DNA of 64,000 nucleotides. It comes from Mycobacterium sp. UM_WGJ. GTDB lineage: Bacteria > Actinomycetota > Actinomycetes > Mycobacteriales > Mycobacteriaceae. Position 1 is the stretch's first letter. Every line of letters starts with the position of its first letter. The stretch lies in NCBI RefSeq assembly GCF_000455125.1, contig NZ_AUWR01000008.1, positions 186,001 to 250,000 of the forward strand, given 5' to 3'. Below are positions 44,410 to 54,243 of the stretch, one piece after another. A program made the position numbers and the translations under genes. The notes under the pieces are model-generated. The model was not told the DNA's origin, made no database searches, and worked only from the letters and a program-made list of their open reading frames with translations.

Positions 44410-45252
44410 ATGTTGAGCAGCACTTCACACCTCCCGCACAACTACCTTCGCGCCTCCGCGATCTACGCGTTGCTGACGCTCGGCGCGCTGATCACCCTGG
44501 CGCCCTTCGGACTCGGGCTGTTGACGTCGTTCACCCCGGCGCGCCAATTCGCCACCAATACCCCGCTGTCGTGGCCACACCCGCCGACGCTGGACAACTA
44601 CGGCGATCTCGGCGGCGCCGGGTTCGGCCGGGCGGCGGCGGTCACCGCGCTGATGACGGCGGTGATCATGGTGGGACAGTTGAGTTTCTCGGTGCTGGCC
44701 GCCTACGCGTTCGCGCGGCTGGAGTTTCCCGGCCGAGACACGTTGTTCTGGGTCTATGTGGCGACCCTGATGGTGCCGGCCACCGTGACGGTGGTACCGC
44801 TGTATCTGATGATGGCGCAGCTGGGGCTGCGGAACACGTTCTGGGCGTTGGTATTGCCGTTCGTATTCGGTTCGCCGTATGCGATCTTCCTACTCCGCCA
44901 GCATTTCCGCAGCGTCCCCAGTGATCTGATCAACGCCGCGCGACTCGACGGAGCCAACACCCTGGACGTGATCGTGCACGTGATGCTGCCGGCCAGCAGG
45001 CCGATCCTGGTCACGCTCGGGCTGATCACCGTGGTCTCACAGTGGAACAACTTCATGTGGCCGCTGGTGATCACCAGCGGGGACAAGTGGCGGGTACTCA
45101 CGGTGGCCACCGCCGCCCTGCAGTCGCGCTACAACGCGCAGTGGACGCTGGTGATGGCGGCAACAACGGTGGCGATGATCCCGTTGATCGTGCTGTTCAT
45201 GGTGTTCCAGCGCCGAATCGTGCAGTCGATCGTGATCACGGGGATCAAGTGA
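44410..45252 (+). CDS. uspB: Sugar ABC transporter permease UspB (Rv2317-like)
   Basis: A 280-residue permease of the MalG type with six membrane segments and the EAA loop ARLDGANTLDVIVHVMLPAS (residues about 177-196). It pairs with UspA in the membrane. ATG 44410 is 13 bases after the LuxR-regulator stop and has no strong Shine-Dalgarno, so it may rely on re-initiation. The open frame from 43717 overlaps the regulator in another frame and is discounted. The stop overlaps the uspC GTG (GTGA). Confidence 0.92.
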   Translation: MLSSTSHLPHNYLRASAIYALLTLGALITLAPFGLGLLTSFTPARQFATNTPLSWPHPPTLDNYGDLGGAGFGRAAAVTALMTAVIMVGQLSFSVLAAYAFARLEFPGRDTLFWVYVATLMVPATVTVVPLYLMMAQLGLRNTFWALVLPFVFGSPYAIFLLRQHFRSVPSDLINAARLDGANTLDVIVHVMLPASRPILVTLGLITVVSQWNNFMWPLVITSGDKWRVLTVATAALQSRYNAQWTLVMAATTVAMIPLIVLFMVFQRRIVQSIVITGIK

Positions 45253-46580
45253 GCCGGCCGCGGTTCTCCACCATGTTCGCCGCGGCGGTGGTGGCCCTGG
45301 CCGCCCTGCTCGGCGCCGCGGCGGTGCTGCTCAACGGAGTCTCGAACCGATCGGCGGCCGGCGCGACGCTGGTGACGCTACGACTGTGGGACGAACAGGT
45401 CGCCAACGCCTACCGGCAGTCGCTGACCGCGTTCCACCGCACCCACCCCGAGATCGAGGTGCGCGTCAACGTCGTCGCCTACGGAACCTATTTCGACACG
45501 CTGCGCACCGATGTGGCAGGTGGCGGCGCCGACGACATCTTCTGGCTCTCCAACGCCTACCTGGCCGGCTACGCCGACAGCGGACGGCTGATGAAGATCG
45601 ATGCGGCGGACACGGATTGGGAACCATCAGTGGTAACTCAGTTCACCCGTGACGGCACGCTGTGGGGCGTCCCGCAACTGACCGATGCCGGGATCGCGGT
45701 GTACTACAACGCCGATCTGCTGGCCGCCGCGGGGATCGCTCCCGCGCAACTGGAGCAACTTCGCTGGGATCCCCGGATCACGCACGACACCCTGCGGTCA
45801 CTGTTGGCCCGGCTCACCCGCGACAGCGCCGGACGAAGCGCCGACTCCCCCGGTTTCGACCACCGCCGAATCCGGCAGTGGGGCTACAACGCCGCCAACG
45901 ACCCGCAGGGCATCTACCTGAACTACATCGGCTCCGCCGGCGGGGTGTTCCAGCGCGGCGAGGACTTCGCCTTCGACAACCCGGCGGCGATCGGCGCCTT
46001 CGGTTACCTGGTGCAGCTGATCAACGACGACCATGTGGCACCGCCGGCCTCGGAGACCAACACCAACGGCGACTTCTCCCGCAATCAGTTCCTGGCCGGC
46101 AAGATGGCGCTGTTTCAGTCCGGCACCTACAACCTGGCGGCCGTCGCCGAGCAGGCGGGGTTCTCCTGGGGGGTAGCGATGTTGCCCGCCGGGCCGGTAG
46201 GACGAGTCAGCGTCACCAACGGGATCGCCGCCGTCGGCAACGCCGCATCGCCGCACCCCGCGGCGGTGCGGGAGGTGCTGAGCTGGCTCGGCAGCCGCGA
46301 CGGCAACGCCTACCTGGGACGCCACGGGGCGGCGATACCGGCGGTGCTCAGCGCACAGCGGGTCTACTTCGACTATTGGGCGCAGCGCGGGGTCGACGTC
46401 ACACCCTTCTTCGCGGTGCTCAACGGGCCCCGCATGCCCGCCCCGGGCGGCGGCGCGGGCTTCGCCGCCGGAAACCAGGCCATCAAGCCATATTTCGATG
46501 AGATGTTCCTCGGCCGCTCCGCTGTCGACACGGCCCTACGCCAAGCCCAGGATGCCGCGAACGCGGCCGCACGCCGGTAG
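45249..46580 (+). CDS. uspC: Sugar-binding lipoprotein-like component UspC (Rv2318-like)
   Basis: A 443-residue extracytoplasmic solute-binding protein (family 1). An N-terminal hydrophobic segment (FSTMFAAAVVALAALLGAAAVLL) serves as signal/anchor; no clear lipobox Cys is seen. The binding domain shows the usual alternation (ADDIFWLSNAYLAGYADSGRLM, VPQLTDAGIAVYYNADLL, MALFQSGTYNLAAVAEQAGFSWGVAMLP). The M. tuberculosis homologue binds amino sugars. GTG 45249 overlaps the uspB stop. Length agrees with Rv2318. Confidence 0.92.
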   Translation: MSRPRFSTMFAAAVVALAALLGAAAVLLNGVSNRSAAGATLVTLRLWDEQVANAYRQSLTAFHRTHPEIEVRVNVVAYGTYFDTLRTDVAGGGADDIFWLSNAYLAGYADSGRLMKIDAADTDWEPSVVTQFTRDGTLWGVPQLTDAGIAVYYNADLLAAAGIAPAQLEQLRWDPRITHDTLRSLLARLTRDSAGRSADSPGFDHRRIRQWGYNAANDPQGIYLNYIGSAGGVFQRGEDFAFDNPAAIGAFGYLVQLINDDHVAPPASETNTNGDFSRNQFLAGKMALFQSGTYNLAAVAEQAGFSWGVAMLPAGPVGRVSVTNGIAAVGNAASPHPAAVREVLSWLGSRDGNAYLGRHGAAIPAVLSAQRVYFDYWAQRGVDVTPFFAVLNGPRMPAPGGGAGFAAGNQAIKPYFDEMFLGRSAVDTALRQAQDAANAAARR

Positions 46581-46645
46581 TTGCCCGCGAATCGGGTGGA
46601 CGCACAAAACTGCGGGTGGCTACCTGCGTGAGCGCGTTCCGGCTC

Positions 46646-47452
46646 TCAGGGCGTCGTCAACACGGTCAGTTCAACAGCCACTGCCGCACCGCACATCACG
46701 ACCACCACCGCCAGTGCCACCAGGTCGGTCCACCCGGGCCGCGCCGGCGACGCCGAAATCTGGCCGATGCCACCACGAGCGGTGATCGCGTCGCCCATCT
46801 CGTCGGCACGGCGAAGAGTCACGGTGATGGCCGCAGCCATCAGGTCAATGGCCTCACGTGCCCAGTGGCGCAGGCGTTGCCGCCGGGTCCGCGGCCGGTG
46901 CCGGGGCCGCAGGCGCCGCGCGGCATAGAGCACCCGGAACTCATCGACGAGCATCGGAAAAGCCCGCAGCGCCAGCGCCAACGCCACCGCCCACTCATCG
47001 ACGGGAATGCGAAGCAGCCGCAACGGTCGCCCCAGCGTGGCCACCGCGGGAGCGATCTCCGCGACATTGGTGGTCCACGACACCATCGCGCCCAGCCCCA
47101 GCAATACGATCGACAGCGCGGTGATCCGCAGGAAGTACAACAGCCCGCCCAGGCCGGCCGGATCACCGCCGGACATCGCCGCGGTCCCACCGCCGACCAC
47201 CAGCAACACCCACAGCCAGCGCGGCACTGACGGCAGCGCGCCCCGGGGAATGCGAGCGATCCGGGCCGCGCCGAATACCAGCAGCGCCACCGCACCGATC
47301 GTCACCCAGCCGGGATAGAAGGTCAGCAGCACCGAGATGCCGAAGACCACGACCAGCTTCGTCCCGGCCCACAGTCGGTGCACGGCCGAGTCGCCGGGCA
47401 CCGGCCGCAGCAGCACCACCGGCCGAGGGGCGCTGCGCGCCTCCCGCGTCAC
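46646..47452 (-). CDS. ECF transporter transmembrane protein EcfT (Rv2325c-like)
   Basis: A 268-residue membrane protein of the CbiQ/EcfT family: about five to six hydrophobic segments and the two Ala-Arg-Gly-type coupling motifs, [10 protein letters not shown] and [13 protein letters not shown], which contact the ATPases. It transmits ATP hydrolysis to the substrate-binding S protein. GTG 47452 overlaps the stop of the upstream ABC gene (GTGA). The substrate (vitamin or metal) cannot be read from the sequence. Confidence 0.9.
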   Translation of the reverse strand: MTREARSAPRPVVLLRPVPGDSAVHRLWAGTKLVVVFGISVLLTFYPGWVTIGAVALLVFGAARIARIPRGALPSVPRWLWVLLVVGGGTAAMSGGDPAGLGGLLYFLRITALSIVLLGLGAMVSWTTNVAEIAPAVATLGRPLRLLRIPVDEWAVALALALRAFPMLVDEFRVLYAARRLRPRHRPRTRRQRLRHWAREAIDLMAAAITVTLRRADEMGDAITARGGIGQISASPARPGWTDLVALAVVVVMCGAAVAVELTVLTTP

Positions 47453-49497
47453 GCCGCACCTGCCGGCGCCGACACCAAGACACCGTTGTGCAGGTGCAGG
47501 GTCCGTGGGCACAGGTCGCCCAGGCCGGCGAAATCGTGCGAGATGACCACCACCGTCAGACCACTTTGCCGCCGCAGATCCTCCAGCAGTCGCAGCAAGC
47601 CGTCGCGGCTGGCGGCGTCAAGGCCGGCCAGCGGCTCGTCGAGGATCAGCGCCCGCGGCGACCGGGCCAGTAAGCCGGCCAGGACCAGCCGGCGCATCTG
47701 GCCGCCGCTGAGCTGGTCGATGCGCCGTCCAGCCAGCGCCGGGTCCAAGCCGACGGCAGCCAGCGCGGCGCTGACCTTGGCGTGGTCACGCGGCGAAAAG
47801 CCCGCGGCAGAAGCCACTTCCCGACCAACGTGGCTGCGCATCAGCTGCAGGCGAGCCGCCTGGAATGACAGCGCGACGGCCCCCACCTGCTGGTCGGCGG
47901 GCCGACCCCCGAGCAGGCAGCGGCCGGCGGTCGGGGTGGTCAGGCCGGCCATGATCCAGGCCAGGGTGGACTTGCCCGAACCGTTGCCGCCATGGATCAA
48001 CAAGCCATCGCCTTCGTCGACGCTGAAGCTGATGTCCCGCAGAGCGGTCTTGGCCCACGGTGTGCCGCTGGCGTATTCATGTCCCACGCCGGACAATTCG
48101 AGCACCGGCTCGCCCACGTGCGCCGGGGCGCCGCCACCGGATGCGGCGGGAACCTCGGCGGTCTCCACCATGGCGGTGTTGTCGCGGGATCCGGACAGGT
48201 CGATGGTGCGGTCGGCGCTGCCGGCCTCGTCGTTGTAGTGGGTGATGTGCACCAAGGAGGTGCAGCGCCGGCCGGAGCAGCCGGCCAGCTCCGACAACAC
48301 GCCCAACAGCACCTCGCGTCCTTGCGGGTCGACCATGCTGGTGACCTCGTCGGCGATCAACAGTGCGGGTTCGCGGGCCAGCGCCGCCGCCACGGCCAGC
48401 CGCTGCAGCTCGCCGCCGGACAGGCCGCCGGTGTCGCGCTCGGCGAAGCCCGCCAGGCCGACCTCACCGAGCAGCCGCTCGACGTCGGTGCTGGTTCCCG
48501 GCGGCAGGCCCCACACCACGTCGTCGGCGACCCGGGTGCCCAACACCTGGCTCTCGGGATGCTGCATGACGACCGCGGTGCCCCCGAGCGCACCAAGCCC
48601 CACCGCGCCGGGGCGCTCAACGGTGCCGGCCGTGGGGGGCCGCCCGGCCAGCAACAGCATCAAGGTGGTCTTGCCCGACCCGTTGGCGCCGGTGATCGCG
48701 ACATGCTCGCCGGCGACGACTTCCAGGCTCACCGGACCGAGGGCGTCATGGTCGGACTGCGGATAGCGGAACCGCACCTGATCCAGCCGGACCGGGACCG
48801 GCGCTACTGGACCGCTCTCGGCCAGAAGGTCCAGCTTGTGCACGTCGGGCACCCCACGGAGCCGGTGGAGCACCCGCGACAACGCCCACCACCCGAGCAG
48901 CGAGACGGTCATGACGCCGATAGTCATCTGAGCCAGGATGAGCCACTGCCAGTAATGCAGCAGCACCCCGAGAAATCCGTTCAAGTCCTCAGCGGCCCGC
49001 TGGAACTCCGGCAGCGGGATCCGCGCCATAGCGGCCGCGACCCCGTGCACATTGGCGGTGATCGCGTCGAAGATCAGGTGGCGCAGCCGGGACAACACGG
49101 TCAGCGCCAGCACCATAACGGTGCCGAAGATGCCGCCGGCCACCGCGGAGGCCACGATCACGGTGGGCAGGCCGCGACGATGACGCTTGATGACGCCGGT
49201 CAGGCCGCCGATGTAGGCGCTGTTCACCACCGTCATGAAGCCGCCCATCCCTGCGATCAGAAACGCGATGGTCGCGGCGGCGACGGTGGCGGCGATCAAC
49301 ACGCGAATCCGGTAGCGGTAGGCCAGGAGCCCCATCGGCACCGTGCCGAGCATCGCCAGACCGGCGGCGAAGGGGACCACGACCGCGATGATCGCCGTCG
49401 CCGCGCACAGCGCCGCCATCACAGCGGCCTGCGCAATCTCGAAGGGCTGCATCGACCGCGCCCGGACTCGGTTCTCGCCCTGGCCGGTCTTGGTCAC
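47449..49497 (-). CDS. Fused ECF transporter protein: S-component-like membrane domain plus two ATPases (Rv2326c-like)
   Basis: A 682-residue fusion. Residues 1-210 are an S-component-like domain with about five to six membrane helices ([26 protein letters not shown]...). Then come two ABC ATPases: the first with Walker [11 protein letters not shown], signature [10 protein letters not shown] and Walker [11 protein letters not shown]; the second with [20 protein letters not shown] and [10 protein letters not shown]. Both look intact. With the coupled EcfT gene this makes a whole importer from two polypeptides. GTG 49497 is chosen over the open frame to 49890 because MarR begins on the other strand at 49586 and the membrane domain starts here. 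Confidence 0.92.
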   Translation of the reverse strand: MTKTGQGENRVRARSMQPFEIAQAAVMAALCAATAIIAVVVPFAAGLAMLGTVPMGLLAYRYRIRVLIAATVAAATIAFLIAGMGGFMTVVNSAYIGGLTGVIKRHRRGLPTVIVASAVAGGIFGTVMVLALTVLSRLRHLIFDAITANVHGVAAAMARIPLPEFQRAAEDLNGFLGVLLHYWQWLILAQMTIGVMTVSLLGWWALSRVLHRLRGVPDVHKLDLLAESGPVAPVPVRLDQVRFRYPQSDHDALGPVSLEVVAGEHVAITGANGSGKTTLMLLLAGRPPTAGTVERPGAVGLGALGGTAVVMQHPESQVLGTRVADDVVWGLPPGTSTDVERLLGEVGLAGFAERDTGGLSGGELQRLAVAAALAREPALLIADEVTSMVDPQGREVLLGVLSELAGCSGRRCTSLVHITHYNDEAGSADRTIDLSGSRDNTAMVETAEVPAASGGGAPAHVGEPVLELSGVGHEYASGTPWAKTALRDISFSVDEGDGLLIHGGNGSGKSTLAWIMAGLTTPTAGRCLLGGRPADQQVGAVALSFQAARLQLMRSHVGREVASAAGFSPRDHAKVSAALAAVGLDPALAGRRIDQLSGGQMRRLVLAGLLARSPRALILDEPLAGLDAASRDGLLRLLEDLRRQSGLTVVVISHDFAGLGDLCPRTLHLHNGVLVSAPAGAA

Positions 49498-49585
49498 CCG
49501 TCGATTCTGCCAGTCGCTCGGAGCGTCCCACGCTGAGCGGACCGACGTGGTCCACTTTCGTGCACGCTTGTGAAATACTGGCCCG

Positions 49586-50035
49586 ATGGTAGCCCCCGCC
49601 CAAGCCAGCCTTGGAGCCGATTTGCTCAGCGTTGTCTCCCGGCTCAACCGGCTCGCTACCCAACGAGTCGCACTTCCCATCCCGGCCGCACAGGCGCGAC
49701 TTCTGTCCACTATCGAGGACCTCGACGTGGCCCGGATCTCCGACCTGGCGGCGGTGGACCACTGCTCCCAGCCGACGATGACCACCCAGGTGCGCCGACT
49801 CGAGGACGCCGGGCTGACCACTCGCACCCCCGACCCGCTCGATGCCCGAGCCGTGTTGATCCGGATCACCGATAAGGGCGTGGACACCATGGCGCGGGTC
49901 CGCCAGGACCGGGCGGCGGCGCTGGACCCCGAATTGGACCGGCTTTCTACCGAAGACCGCCAGACGCTTGCCGACGCCGTCGAGGTGCTTCACCGATTCC
50001 TGGCCGAGGCCGGGCCGACCCGACCGGCCCGCTGA
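49586..50035 (+). CDS. MarR-family regulator (Rv2327-like)
   Basis: A 149-residue MarR winged-helix protein: helix-turn-helix [23 protein letters not shown] (residues about 52-74) and the wing region [13 protein letters not shown]. Divergent from the ECF transporter operon with an 88-bp gap, and therefore a candidate regulator of it. AATACT at 49574-49579 lies six bases before the ATG; a leaderless mRNA is possible. Confidence 0.9.
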   Translation: MVAPAQASLGADLLSVVSRLNRLATQRVALPIPAAQARLLSTIEDLDVARISDLAAVDHCSQPTMTTQVRRLEDAGLTTRTPDPLDARAVLIRITDKGVDTMARVRQDRAAALDPELDRLSTEDRQTLADAVEVLHRFLAEAGPTRPAR

Positions 50036-50191
50036 CACCCTCGCAATCGGGCCGTAGTTCCACTGAGAAGTTTCCAGCCTGAGGGGCTTTTCGCATATGC
50101 TCAACAGCGGCATCGGCCCGAAGCGAAGCTAGGCCTCCTGCGGCCCTCGCGGCTCGCCCACTGGGCTGCCGGTCTTCGGGGGAAGGACATC
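50036..50191 (+). other. GC-rich leader region before the GGDEF-EAL gene, possible structured RNA
   Basis: 156 bases containing several short complementary segments (AGCC-N5-GGCT, GGCC...GGCC, CCG-N5-CGG) and a GGGGGAAGGA ribosome site just before the GTG 50192. It does not match any riboswitch consensus that I can recognise, including c-di-GMP GEMM, so I only note that it could fold. Confidence 0.25.
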
Positions 50192-52045
50192 GTGGCGGAT
50201 AGATTGGCGCTGGTCACCTCGATCGCCGCCCAACTGATGGCTACCACACCGTCGACGGCTGCTGCGGTCAGTGAACGCGTGCTACAGACGTTGGTGGAGC
50301 AACTCAACGTCGACGCCGGATTCCTGCGTCACAACGACCACGAGATCAGAGCCTCCAAGCTGGTGGCCGAATGGCCGCCGCGCCCGAACGCCCCGGAGCC
50401 CGACCCGTTGGCGGTCGTCTCGTTCACCACCGCCGATCCGGTCTTCACCACCTGCGCGCATGGCAAGCGGGTGGCGGTTATCCGGCCGGAGCCGAACGAG
50501 TCCGGCTATGTGCGCCAGATGTCGATGGACCACGCCATCGAATCGCTGTCGGTCGCCACCGCGCCACTGATCTCCGGTCCGGTGACCATCGGCATGCTTG
50601 GCCTGGTCAAGTTTCGCCGACCCAAGTGGCGTCCCGAAGAGCTCAACACGATCGAGGCGATCGCCTCGCTGTTCGCGCAGTTGCAGGCCCGTGTCGCGGC
50701 CGAGGAGCGGCTGCGCTATCTGGCCGACCACGACGACCTGACCGGCCTGCACAATCGTCGTGCGCTGGTCGCTCACCTGTCCGAACGACTCGTCGCCGGC
50801 AAGCCCGGTCCGGTCGGCGTCTTCTACATCGACCTCGACCGGCTCAAGCCGATCAACGACTACCTCGGTCACGCCGCCGGCGACTGGTTCATCCAGGACT
50901 TCGCCCGGCGACTGCGTGCGTACGCCGGAAACCGGACCATGGCGGCCCGCATCGGCGGGGACGAATTCGTCGTCATCCCGGACTGGCCGATGTCGATGGC
51001 CAGCGCCGAGACCTTCGCCGACCGACTGCAGGGCGCGCTTCGCGAACGGGTGGAGATCCAGGGCCATACGGTCAACAGCACGGTCAGTGTGGGCGTGACC
51101 GTCGGGCTACCCGGGGAAGACACCAGCGCCGGTCTGCTGCACCGCGCCGACGAGGCCGTCTTGGCGGCGAAACGCGGCGGCGGCAACCAGACCGTCAGCT
51201 CCACCGACGATATGTCCTTGAAGAGCTTGTTCCGCAAGGACATCGAACTGCACATGCAGGGCAAGATCGATGACGAGTCGTTGTTGTTGTACTACCAGCC
51301 CGAGGTCGATCTGTGGAGCGGCGCGATCGTGGCAGTGGAGGCGCTGGTGCGCTGGCGTCATCCCACCCGCGGGTTGCTGTTGCCGAGTTCGTTCATCAGC
51401 ATCGCCGAATCCGCCAACCTGGCCGATGATCTGGGCCGGTGGGTGATGCGCACCGCGTGCGCAGAATTCAGCCAATGGCAGACCAATGGCGTCCGGACCA
51501 GCGCGACGCTGCGCGTCAATGTCTCGCCCATCCAGCTGGCCGCCCGCGGTTTCGTCCAGAACGTGGTGGAAACCATCAACGAATTCGGCCTACGTCCCGG
51601 CTCGCTGTGCCTGGAGATCACCGAGCGGGCGGTGGTGCAGAACATCGAGAGCACCCGTCGAACCCTGGCGGAACTGCGCGAAGCCGGGGTGCAGATCGCC
51701 ATCGACGACTTCGGCACGGGTTACGCCGTCTTGTCACATCTGAAAGATCTGCCGGTCGACACCCTGAAGATCGACACCGTCTTCGTGCGCGAATTGGGCG
51801 TCAATCCGGGCGATCTCGCCATTGTCCGAGCGATCATCGCGCTGGCCGAGGCATTCGGTCTGCAGGTGGTCGCCGAGGGTGTGGAAACGTCGGCGGCCGC
51901 GCTCACCTTGATGCGGCACGGCTGTCACCGCGCGCAGGGCTTCCTGTTCTCCCGCCCGGTGCCGGGGCCCGCCGCCGAAGCAATGCTGGCGTCACGCTGG
52001 ATGGCGATGCCCTTCCTGGCCGACAGCCAAGCTTTGGTGATCTGA
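50192..52045 (+). CDS. dcpA: Bifunctional c-di-GMP cyclase/phosphodiesterase, GAF-GGDEF-EAL (DcpA/Rv1354c-like)
   Basis: A 617-residue cytoplasmic enzyme. GAF domain about 1-165; GGDEF domain about 175-335 with an intact GGDEF (about residue 255) and DLDRLKPIND; EAL domain about 350-600 with EALVRW, NVSP, LEITE, DDFGTG, LKID and AEGVE all present. Both synthesis and hydrolysis of c-di-GMP are thus possible. No RxxD inhibitory site precedes GGDEF. Length and domain order match M. smegmatis DcpA and Rv1354c, whose neighbour Rv1353c is a TetR gene, as here. Start GTG 50192. Confidence 0.93.
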   Translation: MADRLALVTSIAAQLMATTPSTAAAVSERVLQTLVEQLNVDAGFLRHNDHEIRASKLVAEWPPRPNAPEPDPLAVVSFTTADPVFTTCAHGKRVAVIRPEPNESGYVRQMSMDHAIESLSVATAPLISGPVTIGMLGLVKFRRPKWRPEELNTIEAIASLFAQLQARVAAEERLRYLADHDDLTGLHNRRALVAHLSERLVAGKPGPVGVFYIDLDRLKPINDYLGHAAGDWFIQDFARRLRAYAGNRTMAARIGGDEFVVIPDWPMSMASAETFADRLQGALRERVEIQGHTVNSTVSVGVTVGLPGEDTSAGLLHRADEAVLAAKRGGGNQTVSSTDDMSLKSLFRKDIELHMQGKIDDESLLLYYQPEVDLWSGAIVAVEALVRWRHPTRGLLLPSSFISIAESANLADDLGRWVMRTACAEFSQWQTNGVRTSATLRVNVSPIQLAARGFVQNVVETINEFGLRPGSLCLEITERAVVQNIESTRRTLAELREAGVQIAIDDFGTGYAVLSHLKDLPVDTLKIDTVFVRELGVNPGDLAIVRAIIALAEAFGLQVVAEGVETSAAALTLMRHGCHRAQGFLFSRPVPGPAAEAMLASRWMAMPFLADSQALVI

Positions 52046-52417
52046 CAAGAACATCGCCCGGTAGAAAGTGGCACACAACCGCACCCCCGTCTGCCTGCCG
52101 GCGAGCGCGGCAGTCGGTGCGGTGCACCAACGCGGCTCGGCGTGCGGCGACACACGGCGATGCGGACCCCTCAAGGTGCCCCGGGCGAAGCTTCGGGAGG
52201 AACTCGACGGCCTCGGCGCACGCCGCAGCGCGCCCGATCCGTACAAACCAATCCCTCGCATAACCGGAGATAGTACATACCTTTTGGATGATGTTCAATC
52301 AATACGAGACTGTGCGTCTCGTCACGTCGATCGTCTATGTGTCGGGGCGACGCGGTCCGTGCCCGGCCGTGGCCAACACCGCCCACGCCCTCGGCGGCGC
52401 CCGTCATAATCAGAGCC
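52046..52417. other. 372-bp gap between the GGDEF-EAL and PAS genes
   Basis: No open frame here has protein character. It contains a perfect 7-bp hairpin ACGAGAC-N5-GTCTCGT (52304-52322) and, at its right end, CATAAT (52405-52410) placed 7 bases before the PAS start codon. Nothing else is recognised. Confidence 0.5.
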
Positions 52418-52822
52418 ATGGAGCGACGGCGGAACGCGCAAACCCCTCAGGCACCGATGGACACGCTGCGGCAGTTGCCGGCCCTGGTCGCGCTCGAGCG
52501 GATCCCCGTTCCGGTGCTCGCAATCGCCGACGACGGCACCATCTTGTTCGCCAACAGCGGGTTCGCCGCCATGCTGGGCTACACCCAGGAAGAGGTGCTG
52601 GCCCTGGAATTCCGGCAGATCTTCGGCCAGGTTCCACCGGCTGAGGAATCGGCCTTGTCGGTGATGCATTCGCTGGCAAATCTGGTTGTCTCCCTGGAAC
52701 ATCGGGACGGCTCGACGGTGCGCGCCCTGATGAGCAAGTCAGCGCTCGAACGTGCCGACGACCGGGTTGCGCTCGCCACGTTCCAAGACCTCACCGAGCA
52801 GCTCTGGCTGGAGGAACGCTAG
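52418..52822 (+). CDS. Stand-alone PAS-domain protein
   Basis: A 134-residue protein made almost entirely of one PAS domain (residues about 25-125): IPVPVLAIADDGTILFANSGFAAMLGYTQEEVLAL, then VSLEHRDGSTVRALMSKS and a final strand VALATFQDLTEQ. No output domain is attached, so it should act by binding another protein, plausibly the GGDEF-EAL enzyme encoded upstream. CATAAT 7 bases before ATG 52418 predicts a leaderless mRNA. It converges with the TetR gene, four bases separating the stops. Confidence 0.85.
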   Translation: MERRRNAQTPQAPMDTLRQLPALVALERIPVPVLAIADDGTILFANSGFAAMLGYTQEEVLALEFRQIFGQVPPAEESALSVMHSLANLVVSLEHRDGSTVRALMSKSALERADDRVALATFQDLTEQLWLEER

Positions 52823-52826
52823 CGCT

Positions 52827-53492
52827 TCAGCGCTCGGTGCCCGACGCGCCGTCACCGCCGTTCTGATAGCGCAGCGTGTTGCGGGCCAGGAACTGCCGGA
52901 AATACGACAGTGAGTCGGCCACTACGATGGCGGGCAGCAGCGTCTCCCACATCCGCGTCACCCGTCCGATGCTGTCACCGGCATAGTGCGTCAACAGCCA
53001 CGTCCCAAGCATCGCCGAGGTGATCGACTCGGCAACCTGGCGGGCATCGAGCTCCTCGCGGAGGTCGCCCTCGGCGATCGCGCGCGCGGTCTGAGCGGCG
53101 ACCGCGTTCGCCCATTCGCCGCCGACCTCAGCCCCCAATTCATTGGATTCGGCCAGGGCGAAGACCAGGTGACCCGCCGCCCGCGCCTCCTTGTCGACGG
53201 ACAACAACTCCGTGACGGCGAACATGCCGTGGATCATCCCCTCCAAAGCGGGTGAGGACGGCTGACACATGCTCCGAAACGTGGTCAACACCGTGGCGAA
53301 ACCGCCCTCGATGATGGCCGTCACCAACGAATCCATCGAGTCGAAGTGGTGGTAGAGCGCCCCCTTGGTCACCCCGGCCCGCTCGATGATCGCGGTTCGC
53401 CCGGCAGCGACGTAGCCGGCCTCGCCGAACACGTCGATGGCCGCATCGAGCAACTTGCGCCGAGTCGCCTCGGACCGGACCTGGCGCGCCAT
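52827..53492 (-). CDS. TetR-family regulator, second of a tandem pair (Rv1353c-like position)
   Basis: A 221-residue TetR protein with helix-turn-helix TAIIERAGVTKGALYHHFDSMDSL (residues about 33-56) and a helical ligand domain. Its ATG overlaps the stop of the preceding TetR gene by one base (TGATG), so the pair is translationally coupled. The sequence style (YHHF, long alpha-helical C-terminus) is common among regulators of efflux or lipid metabolism. Position beside the GGDEF-EAL gene resembles Rv1353c. Confidence 0.9.
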   Translation of the reverse strand: MARQVRSEATRRKLLDAAIDVFGEAGYVAAGRTAIIERAGVTKGALYHHFDSMDSLVTAIIEGGFATVLTTFRSMCQPSSPALEGMIHGMFAVTELLSVDKEARAAGHLVFALAESNELGAEVGGEWANAVAAQTARAIAEGDLREELDARQVAESITSAMLGTWLLTHYAGDSIGRVTRMWETLLPAIVVADSLSYFRQFLARNTLRYQNGGDGASGTER

Positions 53493-54181
53493 CAGCCGAC
53501 CTCCCCTTCAGGCACCGCCGACTTCGCCACCGCCGTCGTCTTGACTGCCAACGCAGTACGCCGACGAACGAACTGAACGAAATAGTCGATGCGATCCGCA
53601 GGCACCACACTGGGCAGCACAACCGACCAGACCCGCTCCAACTCACGCAGGAACTGTTCGGGCTCATCGAGATTGCCGGCCTGCCGCAAGCCCAGGTACA
53701 GCGCCACCATCATCCGGGCCACATCGCGCGGATCGCGGTCGAGGACGTCGCCTTCGGCGATCGCCCGCTCGGTCACCGCGCTCAGCGCCTGAATCGCATT
53801 GTTGAGCACGGTGGCCTGCAACCCCTCGGCGCCGCCGACGACCGGCAGCAGGTGCAGCATTGCTCGGGCACCGTCACTGGTGAGGTCTTCGACCGCCATG
53901 AGGTAGCCCACGTCAAGCAGGGTTTCCAAGCCGGAAAGCTTGCGGTCCACCAATGCCCGCATCGCTGTGCCCGTCTTGGCGAGTTGTTCGTCGATGACGG
54001 CCAGGGCCAGCGCGTGCTTAGATCGGAAATGAAAATACATCGCACCCTTGGTCAATTCTGCTTCAGCCAGAATGTCGTCGAGGCCGACGTCGTGAAATGG
54101 CCGCTGGGCGAACTGATGCGCAGCGGCACGGATGATCTGCTGGCGCGTCGCATCGGCGCGCCGGTCGGTCGACTCAGCCAA
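53492..54181 (-). CDS. TetR-family regulator, ScbR/ArpA-like, first of a tandem pair
   Basis: A 229-residue TetR protein. The helix-turn-helix VGLDDILAEAELTKGAMYFHFRSKHALALAVIDEQ resembles the gamma-butyrolactone receptor-like (ScbR/ArpA) branch, which in streptomycetes senses signalling lactones; that function is not shown in mycobacteria. Start TTG 54181 with a GAGG-type ribosome site upstream. The operator candidate 54244-54286 lies just upstream. Coupled to the second TetR gene, so hetero-oligomers are possible. Confidence 0.88.
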   Translation of the reverse strand: MAESTDRRADATRQQIIRAAAHQFAQRPFHDVGLDDILAEAELTKGAMYFHFRSKHALALAVIDEQLAKTGTAMRALVDRKLSGLETLLDVGYLMAVEDLTSDGARAMLHLLPVVGGAEGLQATVLNNAIQALSAVTERAIAEGDVLDRDPRDVARMMVALYLGLRQAGNLDEPEQFLRELERVWSVVLPSVVPADRIDYFVQFVRRRTALAVKTTAVAKSAVPEGEVG

Positions 54182-54243
54182 CGCGTGATCTCAGCCTCGT
54201 CGCTGACCAGCAGTCGTACCACACCCGGGTTACGGTATCAGTC

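Noticed and set aside
49498-49890. N-terminal extension of the fused ECF protein
   Set aside because: Overlaps the MarR gene antisense; the membrane domain starts at 49497.
50036-50191. c-di-GMP riboswitch ahead of the GGDEF-EAL gene
   Set aside because: No GEMM consensus segments found; only generic short hairpins.
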